DNA of 64,000 nucleotides from Notospermus geniculatus (lineage: Eukaryota; Nemertea; Pilidiophora; Heteronemertea; Lineidae): NCBI GenBank assembly GCA_002633025.1, contig NMRB01000046.1, positions 571,854 through 635,853 on the forward strand, in the 5' to 3' direction. Shown piece by piece: positions 11,779 through 20,575 of this stretch (position 1 is the first letter of the stretch; each line of letters starts with the position of its first letter). Position numbers and translations under genes: made by a program. The notes under the pieces are model-generated. The model searched no databases. It was not told where the DNA came from and saw only the letters and a list, made by a program, of their open reading frames with translations.

Positions 11779-12170
11779 CACTGTAAAAACGAATGGGCTC
11801 GAGAGACCCATGATTTTGTCCACTACCTGGACACATTGGGTTTGAAATGTGTTCAATGGAGAATGGGTCCATGGTGCCCAGAATATTTGTTCTTCGAGCC
11901 AGAAACGGACAGGTCTTAGGTTCCAGTAACCCATAATGAGAGTTTCATAGGTCACTTTGGCCCATCTACGAATGCTACCGTGGGGTGTTGGCACCCATGA
12001 ACAGCAATAGTAGATGGGCCAAAGTGACCTGTGAAACTGGTCATTATGGGTTACTGGAACCTAAGGACCTCCTCGTTTCAGGCTCGAAGAACAAATATTC
12101 TGGGTACTATGGACCCATCCTCATCTCAAACCCACGTGTCCAGGTAGTGGACAAAATGGTTTTTACAGTG
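11779..12170. mobile_element. 392-bp fold-back element with arms of about 165-190 bp
   Basis: The two halves are reverse complements with about 90 percent agreement by eye, from CACTGTAAAAAC at the left end to ttttacagtg at the right. A small centre lies near 11971-12008. Shared arm words include ttgtccactacctggacac, agaatatttgttcttcgagc, aggttccagtaacccataat and gtcactttggcccatcta. The dinucleotide tg flanks both sides and could be a 2-bp target duplication. CACTG ends with a 2-3 bp duplication would fit a CACTA/EnSpm-like non-autonomous element, but other superfamilies are possible. No transposase frame is present. Confidence 0.8.
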
Positions 12171-13738
12171 TGGTACCTCAAAAAATGCCCAGGAGTGCAC
12201 GAACTCGGGTCAGCATATCTGCCTGCCCCGCCCCAGACCGTACTTGTTCAACAATGGGCTCAAATAGGGAGTCCTTAACTGATCCGAATAGTTTAGTAGT
12301 GCAATAAGTGGGTTCGAGTGGTGGCTCGGAAGGAGACGAAGAGGTGACCGAACCGCAAACGAGCTTGAGAATTCACAGACTGAATACTATTTGGAAAAGG
12401 CTATGAATTTGAGATTTGGAATAACCTATAAGGAGATGAATGGCAAGGGTTTTTCTGCATCAAGTCGCACGCAATTCCTGCGCGAGCGGAATAGAGAAAG
12501 GCCGCGTAATGAGATATGGATTTGGATATGTGATGTCGGATCGGGGGCTTTGAAGTACCGTGATCAGTCCTCGCTGAGAAAGTAATCAAATACACATTAA
12601 CCCTTGGGAAGTTCACCACGGAAATGAAAATATGGATGTATTGGGGATGTTTAGAGAGTAGTAAGGGACGGTGTACTCCATCGATGGAGGGAGACAGATC
12701 CTTGTCGGACGCCAGGAGTCATCCTGGAGGATATCAGAACCTACTAGCGCTATCTCTAGAGCAGAGCCAAAGGTCGTTTCTACGACCGGAAGAAGTCAAG
12801 ATGGACAAACGCAGGAGGTTGCCCGAACGCGGTGCAACGCGTGACGCGAAGAGGTCCTGATATACCCGCTGATATCTTCAGGATGCCACGAGTACAGCGT
12901 CCACCAGACTTGGGCCGTCGCGAGTGCAGGCATAATTTGGCCAGACTGACCGGTCTAACCGGCCTAGTATCCCAAGAACAAAATTTCCCAGCTCCGAAAC
13001 TACCACGGGAGGGGGTGAGTGCGACCCACGGTTAGAACCTCAGCTGACAAAGTGTGGATCAGCTCGAGGTAAAGGGATGATGCTGGGCATTCAGAACCGT
13101 TCTTGTAGCCTATGGATCACAACGACGCCTAACAAACAGAGAGAGTCGCCCGGAGAATTCGGTCTCTTGGTCCTCTCCTCCTCAGATCGCTGAACATCAC
13201 AATCGACATGTTTGGTGTATGAAATCGGGAGCTGGACTCCCAGGTTGGGACTCCGGCAGAGAAGCTACAATGTTGTTGGTGATTGTTGAGCTTGAGAAAA
13301 GATGAGGTTTGTGCGTTGTCCATTTTGTCTCGGGCTGAACCCGGAGAGTTACCTTGGCGTCGATGGTGTCGTATGTTTAGTCCACCAGTTGCGCCAACCA
13401 TTGCCACATGCTCAGCTGCGGAATAGGCGGAGTTGGGGCCGAAAGAGACATTACCAAAAACTGCCAGAAATGCTGCAGAATGCGTCGATCTCCCAGTCGT
13501 GCAAGTGCATGGAGGCCATCGTGGCAAATCAAGGCCTACGTCACTTCGCCATCCGACTACGCCAGCGAGGGTAGGCGTGATTGGAACGCTTGTCGGGGCA
13601 AGATGAGTGGAGGCGTTCACCTGCTAAACCGTAACACTCCTTCCTACACAACGGCAGGCCTACATCCCCTTCGGTCCCTGTCTCAGGCAGCGGATCCCCC
13701 AGCAGCGCCAAGGGAAAGATATCCTTACTTGTAGAAGG
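12171..13738. other. Region without recognised features
   Basis: I see no tRNA, repeat or convincing reading frame here. The longest open stretch is a 163-codon minus-strand frame at 13129-13620, overlapped by open frames on the other strand. It has no domain signature. The right duplication copy begins at 13739. Confidence 0.4.
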
Positions 13739-14828
13739 TGATCTCTCACGTTCCTGTACATAGGAGCTCGCCAATTAGGCAAGGCCGAGCCCGATGGAAC
13801 GTGCTTCCTTTGATGTACATGAGACAGTAACAGTGGCCATTAGCATCAGGTTCAAGATGGCCGCCAGGAGGAACAGAGGCAGAAATCTATACCTTCGAGT
13901 CAAGAAGAGTTGGCGAGATTGCCAATGCATTTTAGTATGGTGGTGTATGTCGGTGTGTTGATCTTTATGACAATGTTTGGCTGGAATGAAAACGGGAATC
14001 AAATCCAGTCGTTTTTTCAGCAACTTGAGTAGATTTCAAACACTTTTCTTCTGTGTTTGTAAGGGAAGATGTGGCAAGTTAGGGTGAAGTGGACGACAAC
14101 GTGAAACTCGAGCCTGATACGCGAACCTGTCTGGACGACTAGATAGGAAATAACCGCCATGTTCTGTTGGAAATACACGACAAAATCCGTCCAACTTAAT
14201 TTGAAACCGACCAACTATGAATCATCCGAAATTCGCAACTGTTGCTTTTTCGATATTTTGTATATTTGATTTTTATCTTTTATGTCCTTTTTTCGAAGGG
14301 GGCATCCCAAGTCCCTTGTCGCGCTCAAATGACAAAAATACACCGGCTTTACAATCATTATCAGTACATTAGTGTCAGGTGACGCAAAGCAGTCGATCAC
14401 ACGACATGATGCCGTAAAGCGGAGCGGACCATGACTCAGCGTTTCTCATCTGTTGCGTTGTAAAATACACCTTTTTTCGGTTTTCAACAATTTGAATGGT
14501 TTTTTTTTCAAGGATACGAGTTAACCGCGTGTTCATGCGGGTTCACAGAGTTCACACAGTGGAGTAAGTTTGATATGCGTGCGCAAAAGTACTAGTAATT
14601 CCACCAGGTGTCGTTGGGATCTCCGTCACCCAGTCGTACAGTGCGCAATCGTGGAGCAACACGGTGGAACAAAATGGCTGCTGCGCAAGACTACGTCTGG
14701 GGTTCCCACTGCAGCTCATTTTTTTCTACACTTCTTCCCGAGCCATCCAGCCTGTGCTGAAATAGCACCAGCGACATCTATTGGTGCCTAGAAGTGCTGC
14801 CCAAGAACGACAGAGTGTCCAACCGACC
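13739..14828. repeat. Segmental duplication, copy B, first part
   Basis: Direct copy of 1-1100 with scattered substitutions. Both boundaries are visible in this copy: it starts at the T of tgatctctcacg after gtagaagg and ends at ccaaccgacc. It retains the AAGATGGCCGCC word (13853-13865). Confidence 0.9.
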
Positions 14829-14874
14829 CTACAAATCTGCATTTGCTAATAAATACTTATAACCACAGATCCCT

Positions 14875-14937
14875 GTCAGCTGCCCTGCATTCAGAGAGAC
14901 TTTTCACTAAAGTCTCTCTGAATGCAGGGCAGCTGAC
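14875..14937. repeat. Perfect 29-bp hairpin with 5-nt loop
   Basis: The arm 14875-14903 (gtcagctgccctgcattcag...) is the exact reverse complement of 14909-14937, with loop tcact. It lies in the 175-bp segment (14829-15003) that replaces 1.5 kb of copy A. Perfect pairing implies a recent origin. It could be a fold-back insertion, a remnant of hairpin-templated repair at the rearrangement breakpoint, or a small-RNA precursor. Nothing in the sequence decides between these. Confidence 0.9.
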
Positions 14938-15088
14938 TACCATCCACATTCCCCTCCCAGTCACCAAAAATATCAACACCACAACTAACGTTCAAGACTA
15001 CTGGATTGCACGAGGTAATTGCAAAAAAAGATCACAACTGAGAACTTGGCCTTCTTGTTGTCGAAACTTTGTTGAAAAAGCAAAAAAC

Positions 15089-15094
15089 AAAAAA
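15089..15094 (-). terminator. RNA polymerase III terminator of tRNA-Ile
   Basis: Six T bases on the minus strand start 2 nt after the discriminator base. A second T6 lies at 15082-15087. Confidence 0.75.
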
Positions 15095-15095
15095 T

Positions 15096-15169
15096 TGGCC
15101 AGTACGGGGCTCGAACCCGCGACATTCGCGTTATTAGCACGACGCTCTAACCAACTGAGCTAACCGGCC
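15096..15169 (-). tRNA. tRNA-Ile (anticodon AAU)
   Basis: The 74-nt minus-strand sequence folds into a full cloverleaf. The acceptor is GGCCGGT/ACTGGCC with one G-U pair and discriminator A, and the D stem is GCTC/GAGC. The anticodon stem is TCGTG/CGCGA around CTAATAA, giving anticodon AAT. The variable loop is ATGTC, and the T arm is GCGGG-TTCGAGC-CCCGT. No CCA is encoded. The A box overlaps TAGCTCAGTTGG and the B box is GGTTCGAGCC. It is the undamaged member of a duplicated pair; the partner at 2706-2775 is a pseudogene. Confidence 0.95.
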
Positions 15170-15430
15170 AGCTGCTTGAATGGAGGAAAGTGATCGCCTA
15201 GTAAGCACAGGGGTGTGAAAAATTGGGGGCGAAGACGGACAGTTGGCAGGATGTTCCAAAATTTCAACACCATTTCCAGGCCTGTTCTGCATAAGACACT
15301 AGGGCGTTATTGGTGTCATTGTGAACGTGTATCCTTCTACAATATCCTCCAGGGTGCTCTTTACGAATTTCCTCCGACTAAATCCGTCAAACCCCTTTAT
15401 ATAACGTAGGAACGCAGACGTTTTATGACA

Positions 15431-16661
15431 TTTGAACTGTCTGTTGCCGCACAGTTCCACGGTGTTACTAAAAATAGCTCATTTTCGCGGATGTACACGA
15501 AACCATAAAGAGTCCAGGCCTGCTTACCAATAATGCCAGAGGCCCCTCGCCCACATTTCTGAGATGATTGTTTAGTATCCATGGCAACGGCTATTTGTAT
15601 CAGCCGAGGATGTATGAAATAAGCAGGGTGTCGTTGTTATGAAAACCGAAACAGTGACAACAATAAAACCGCGTCTTTTTTCGAAGCTACTGTATAATGA
15701 CACCGCAATTCAGACGCTGAGAATGCCGGGAGATAAACTTGACTTCCAGGAGGTGCCAAAAGGTGGCGCTTACACCAGCGTTTTCCCGGCAACGTTTGCG
15801 GGAGACATTGGTTCACTACAAGTCTCAAGCGCTGGGAATATTTGCCAAATCTCCCTGAAAACCACTGGGAACGAATGGAGGCAACTTTCAGCAGCTGAAA
15901 GGACCAAATTGTGACCGAACTGACGGATTACCGAACTGCGCCATCTTTGACGACCAATGAACAAGATGGCGGCCTCCATCACAAAAACGGGAAGCGCTCA
16001 AAAGTACCTTCTAATCGTCGCTCGCGCTGTTTTTTCTCGTCAGTGCCCTAATTAGAGATATATGATGGGGGACGTGAGAGATACATGACATAATTTAATC
16101 CATTAGCTTCCCATTTCGACGACGAACGATAGGATACAGACCTATCAGATCGCACGTGACCGGATATCATCAGAACGCACGTGACCAGCGAGATATCGCG
16201 TTGATACGGCGAGATCGTGATCACGAACGCGGTCGTACGTGACGTCAGACGGAGGCTTGTTATGGTTTTATCTCTAATGAGAGATGTTTGTCGCCATTAG
16301 AGAATAAGCTATTATGCTGCGTAATCCAATTAGCTGGATTGAAGCGGGTTTTCACCGGCCGACTTCAAAAGGTAGGAAAGCTTTGATGGTAAACCTACCC
16401 TTGGTTTCTTCGCACTTTGTCTTCTACATCCAACAACGTGTTGGATTGTGTTTGGGTTACAGTATGGGATGTTGTTTGAGGCTGGATGCTGAGCATGTGC
16501 GTCTAGTTTTGGGACTTTCCCTTGTCTAGGCAAAGAGGGATGAGGCATCCAGAGGACCTCAGGTCATTTACGGTCGTATACCCTTCCTCAACCAAGCGCG
16601 AGAAGGGGAGCCGGTTGTGAAGACCCTGGGTGCGAGGATGGGGATGAGGCGGCCTTGGCCT
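15431..16661. other. Unassigned region with paired inverted YY1-like motifs
   Basis: No gene is recognised. A 91-codon frame with an ATG at 15639 is open on the plus strand (to 15914), but the opposite strand is also open and no domain is visible. At 15938-15974, gcgccatcttt and caagatggcggcc face each other around a CCAAT box (accaatga). This is a promoter-like cluster, possibly for a minus-strand transcript. Near 16155-16190 two copies of gcacgtgacc occur 30 bases apart. Confidence 0.35.
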
Positions 16662-17010
16662 CTTTTTACATGGCCCAGCATTCCAGGGTCAGATCTAGGC
16701 CAATACTGACGAAAAATCATTGGTCACCGAGAAGAGGGGGTCCGGATCCCCTGTATTCGCGCTTCATTTCATGCCTGTATGTTGAGCCTACGTCTGGTGG
16801 GTTTCGGAGATTTCGCTCGCATAGGCGTAGAGGCATATTGATATTTTTACATGGCCTAGAATTTCAGGACCGTATGCCGGCCAATCCTGACGAAAAATCG
16901 TCAGTTGCGAGAGCAGGGGGGGGGGGTCCGACCCCTGCAAGGAACCCCCTTCCTTCACGCCTTTATTTCATGCGCTGTGTTAACGTCTGTTTCTGCACAG
17001 CATGCAATGC
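16662..17010 (+). repeat. Two-copy tandem repeat, period about 182 bp
   Basis: Both copies contain tttttacatggcc, cca(g/a)atcctgacgaaaaatc-like words, a G-rich tract with ggggtccg and ttcat(t)tcatgc in the same order. The second copy holds a G11 tract at 16916-16926. Confidence 0.75.
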
Positions 17011-17760
17011 ACATACATGCAAGATGTTTTGAAACAGAGTATAGTTAAGTTTCAGTGCAGTAGAGATGCATCATAGGTCATCTCCTGTACATTCATGCAC
17101 ATGTCGGCCCGTAAGGTTACACTGAAGCCGACCATTGCTCTCATGATTCATTGGCATCATTTGATCGGAACAAAATTTAATTGACACTTTGATTTGGTCA
17201 CGTGACACTCCATTTGCCAGGTGTCGGGTGTCGCCTCTGTTGAGATTTTGATTACTCGACTTGGCTCAGGGAATAGCGTCAGATGTAACGTGAACGTGGC
17301 TACTTAGTGACAGGCGTCGAATGCAAGATTAACAAGACACTGAGAAAAAAATGAATAAGATGGGGACAAGTTTCATACAGTTTGGTCTTGCGAATATTTC
17401 AACCTCGTAAATTTCAACCTTGGACTCTTCGATGCCGAAAGTTTATCGGCCCTAATGGAGAAAGTTCCATTGTTTATCAAGAATGCAAAAACAACGAATG
17501 TGGTTGGCCTAAAACATGGAACGACGGAACGAAAGAACACTGTGCTTACGTCAGTCACTTCCAAACTGAGCAGACGACATCTTCAGACTTTTTCCTCTAA
17601 AACCAAAAAGGTCTCCCATTTGGAGAAGCAATTGGTGGAAAAGTGCTGCATTTTATCTGTGTCTTAAGATAGTCGTCTGGTAGTATGTTTTAGAAGCATT
17701 GTCGAAATTGGAAAATGGCTGCTGAACAAGTTGGAGAATGCCCTTAAACTATAGACCGAC

Positions 17761-18066
17761 TCAAAATGCATCAAAACAATTATCGTAATGCCGTCTAAAT
17801 GTATTTTTAAGTGAATTAAGTCGAAGTATATGCAACCAGTTGTTGGTGTAGGACGGGGGAGGCAGTAGACTTAGCAACCGCCTGCTCGGGGGAGACCTAT
17901 TCCGTATCTTCTGGTTCCTGGGTGCGTGGGTGTCGAAGACGGACATAAAAGCGTTCAAAGACAACTGACTTTCTTCTCCAGATTCTGGGGATGATTCAGC
18001 GAGAGATAATGCCAATACCATCCCTGTTTGCTGAAGATTCTCGTCTCCGTCTGCTGCACCTGTCAT
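17761..18066 (-). CDS. Possible small open reading frame or first coding exon, unidentified
   Basis: From ATG at 18066 the minus strand reads 101 codons, starting MTGAADGDENLQQTG and ending NCFDAF. The N-terminal half is acidic and rich in Ser and Glu (SLAESSPESGEESQLSLN), and the second half is basic and proline-rich. The start context is aaaaaacATGA, with an A at -3. About 110 bases upstream lies a composite CGGAAGTGACGTCC (18174-18187), which resembles an ETS site fused to a CRE, a common promoter arrangement in animals. I do not recognise the protein. It could be the first coding exon of a spliced gene, with GATG|GTATTG near codon 18 as one possible donor, or a chance frame. Confidence 0.2.
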   Translation of the reverse strand: MTGAADGDENLQQTGMVLALSLAESSPESGEESQLSLNAFMSVFDTHAPRNQKIRNRSPPSRRLLSLLPPPSYTNNWLHILRLNSLKNTFRRHYDNCFDAF

Positions 18067-18173
18067 GTTTTTTGCCTTTTGTATTAGTGTTAATAGACGA
18101 TGTGTCAATAGCACTCGTTATAGAATCTGTTTTTGTTTCAGTGAAATGAAAACGTTGTCGCAAACCCGTCTTC

Positions 18174-18187
18174 GGACGTCACTTCCG
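18174..18187 (-). promoter_or_regulatory. ETS/CRE-like composite promoter motif
   Basis: On the minus strand the sequence is CGGAAGTGACGTCC, an ETS core GGAAGT overlapping the CRE-like TGACGTC. It lies upstream of the small frame at 17761-18066. No binding data are available, so this is a match by eye. Confidence 0.35.
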
Positions 18188-18375
18188 TTGAACAAAATGG
18201 TTGAACAAGCATGTTTCTAGTATTTTATAAGCGCTTTCACCGTAATTTTGTCTCAAAACGCTTCACCTTCAGTACCCCATCCACATCTCTGCAGAGACCT
18301 TTCTGGGGAACTTAAGAAGGAGCTTAATTCACTTGATCTTTAAGATCCTTTGAAGGGGGGGGCAAAAGGAAAGAT

Positions 18376-18441
18376 TTGACTGACTGTCGAACCCACGACC
18401 TGTCGTACACGAGTCTCACGCTAAACCACTGCACCAGAAGG
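18376..18441 (-). pseudogene. Decayed tRNA-like sequence (tRNA pseudogene or SINE head)
   Basis: The minus strand carries an A-box-like TGGTGCAGTGG (18426-18436) and a B-box-like GGGTTCGACAG (18384-18394) at tRNA-like spacing, with ggtcgtgggttcg as in many tRNAs. The T stem no longer pairs and the acceptor ends do not match, so this is not a functional tRNA. The residue order loosely recalls tRNA-Thr(CGU). Its 5' end runs into the hairpin element at 18440. Confidence 0.4.
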
Positions 18442-18570
18442 CCGGGTTCACATAGAGCTACACGACACACGGATATGCCGGCGAACAATGGCTTCACAAA
18501 GGGTTCATGACCATGAAACCTTTGTTTGCAAGCCGTGTCCGTGTAGGTGTAGCTCTATGTGAACCCGGCC
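18440..18570. mobile_element. 131-bp hairpin MITE with perfect 24-bp terminal inverted repeats
   Basis: The ends 18440-18463 and 18547-18570 (ggccgggttcacatagagc...) are exact reverse complements. Pairing continues inward with mismatches to a central acaaagggttcatg/catgaaacctttgt stem, so the whole element is an imperfect hairpin. No coding capacity. No clear target duplication can be read at the ends. Confidence 0.8.
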
Positions 18571-19137
18571 TAAAGGAAGCCCTTGGCTTACGTCAATTCC
18601 CTATTACATGTAGACGTATGTTGGCAAAACGTTGTGTTCATTACTTTCTACTGACATCTAAATCACCACCGGAGATTAGCTGGAAGTACAAAAATGTACA
18701 TGCCAATATGTACATTGATCCTCAATCCACCCTAAGTTGACCATCTCTGCAGTACATTTCAAAGTTCATGCTTTGTATACAACGTTGCCAACTTCACGCA
18801 ACTGAGCTTTGGTCTACCGTGAGTTGGTTTGTAATAATCTGCACAGCATGAGTTATACGGCTTCGACAGAAGAGCAGGGACCGCTATTGTCCGACTCTAC
18901 CATGTAATTTGTCGCAATGACAACAATATAATCCCGTATTGATAACATGAGAATTGATAGCAAGATGGTCATATGTTTCACCAATATCTGGTTGATGCTG
19001 TTTCGAAGGAAGACGGACACCAACAACATGGCTGCATAAACTAAACGAATCATTAGTGAGTTTGAGCAACGGCCTGGCCTTGGTTAGCCCTTCGACGACG
19101 TTAGCGACGATTCCTTCAGTTGTGAAGGCCTCTCACC

Positions 19138-19258
19138 ACGTAACAAAGTCTCTCATTGCTAAAAATAATGTTACAAAATCTCACCACTGGAGAGATTTTG
19201 TAACGTAACAAAGTCTCTCATTGCTAAAAATAATGTTACAAAATCTCACCACTGGATA
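19138..19258. repeat. Palindromic tandem repeat, left of LINE insertion
   Basis: The words gtaacaaagtctctcattgc, taaaaataatgttac and aaaatctcaccactgg are repeated twice, separated by the inverted form gagattttgtaacg. The same unit resumes at 19506-19625, beyond the LINE fragment. Units contain internal inverted repeats of tgttacaaaatctc. Confidence 0.75.
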
Positions 19259-19505
19259 GTAATAATAATTATAATAATAATTTATTTTTAATAAAGCGAT
19301 TTACATAAAGATCTCAAACCGCTGTACATACTACATTGCAGCTAATTGGTAGGATAAGATTTTTAAAAAAGATAGGTTTTAAGAGCAGCCTTAAAAGAAT
19401 CAAAGACCGTGATAGACCTCAAGTTAACAGGCAGGGAATTCCAAATCGATGGTGCGTAAACACTAAAAGCCCGGTCACCATATGCCCTTGAAGGTTTTGC
19501 CCTTG
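19256..19505 (-). mobile_element. 5'-truncated LINE (CR1/L2-like) 3' end
   Basis: The minus strand encodes the C-terminal tail of a non-LTR retrotransposon polyprotein (19363 to about 19500). It contains YGDRAFSVYAPSIWNSLP followed by L-R-S-I-T-V-F-D-S-F-K, with the usual FKAALKTYLF-stop ending. This motif is characteristic of the region after the reverse transcriptase in CR1/L2/Crack-type elements. The 3' untranslated part has the expected agcggtttgagatc-like words and ends in (taa)n repeats (19258-19290). The element is truncated to about 250 bp. It splits a tandem repeat, and gatag occurs at both junctions, possibly as target duplication. It is not functional. Confidence 0.85.
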
Positions 19506-19625
19506 ATAGATTTTGTAACGTTACAAAATCTCTCCAGTGGTGAGATTTTGTAACGTTACAAAGTCTCTCATTGCTAAAAATAATGTTACAAAATCTCACC
19601 ACTGGATAGATTTTGTAACGTAACG
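19506..19625. repeat. Palindromic tandem repeat, right of LINE insertion
   Basis: Continuation of the array at 19138-19258. It holds gattttgtaacgttacaaaatc-type palindromes, tctctccagtggtgagattt and the ctctcattgctaaaaataat word. Confidence 0.75.
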
Positions 19626-19640
19626 TAATGTGAGTAGCTG

Positions 19641-20101
19641 GTACCCTGAAGATAGAGACGCTTTTGCTCGCCCTCATATGACGTGGAAGCATGGGTCCAT
19701 CGTTGTTTCTGGGCCCAGTTTGCCATCAAGAGGCATCGTTTCGTAAGGTACCCTGAAGATAGACGCTTTTGCTCGCCCTTGGGGCAGAGCAGGAGTGGGC
19801 ACGATGGCATGTTCCTAGGCCGCAACAGCAGTTTCCATTACCAGACCTCAGAAATTGAATGCACTTGACAAGCATACACAGAGTGCAAAACATAACGTTT
19901 GGGATGGTACCCTGAAGATAGAGACGCTTTTTGCTCGGCCTCATGTGACGTGGAAGCTGGGTCCGTCCGAATGCATCGTCTTGGGGCAGAGCAGGAGTAG
20001 CCACGATGGCCTGTTCCTAGGCCACAGCTGCAGTTTCCATCACCAGACCTCAGAAATTCAAATGCACTTGACAAGCATTTCTACAGAGAGTGCACAACAT
20101 A
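19641..20101 (+). repeat. Three-copy tandem repeat with ggtaccctgaagatag start
   Basis: Units begin at about 19641, 19747 and 19916. The second and third share ttggggcagagcaggagt, acgatggc, tgttcctaggcc, cagtttccat, accagacctcagaaatt and gcacttgacaagcat. The first and third share the cctcat(a/g)tgacgtggaagc segment missing from the second. The copies therefore differ by internal deletions. Confidence 0.85.
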
Positions 20102-20382
20102 ACCAGTTGTTAAAGGGTTGAAGAAGAAGAAGCCCTGGGAAGATGACACCGCACCTGACGAATAATCGCAATCACGACTTGTTCGATATTAAAGTTGCAC
20201 GGACGTGTGTGTGACAAGAGATGTAGGGTGGCTATTGTTCTGAAGCCTTCCTTGACGTGAGGCCATAGAACTGTTAGATCATGTTACTCGTTTCCATCAA
20301 GATTCGCTCGGCAATATCACAGATGTCTGTCACGCTGTCAGGTGAAAGAGAACCTTCTCAAGAAATGAGAAATCAGGCTAGA

Positions 20383-20575
20383 TTTTCATGGCGTGTACAG
20401 CCGTTGCCATATGAATCGGTACAGTTTTTCGTCAAGAAAAGGGGCAGTTTTTGATGACGTGTAGTCGTGGCCATTGTTAAAACCCTGCATTTTTCATTGA
20501 GATATGGGCTTGGTTTCATGGCGTGTAAGTCTTTGCCACAGCAAAACGACCACTGTTTTTTTATTCGTGAAAATG
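20383..20575 (+). repeat. Three-copy imperfect tandem repeat, period about 64 bp
   Basis: Each unit carries a form of ttcatggcgtgta, followed by ttgcca and cagttttt-like words (near 20388, 20452 and 20515). Divergence is considerable. Confidence 0.55.

Larger units (their letters stand above)
15004..15430. repeat. Segmental duplication, copy B, second part
   Basis: Direct copy of 2614-3016, again starting at gattgcacgagg and ending at gttttatgaca. It carries the intact tRNA-Ile gene and about 20 bases (15299-15318) absent from copy A. Confidence 0.9.

Noticed and set aside
19363-19692. 109-codon frame taken as one gene
   Set aside because: Only its C-terminal part (about 19363-19500) is LINE-derived; the N-terminal part reads through the neighbouring tandem repeat.
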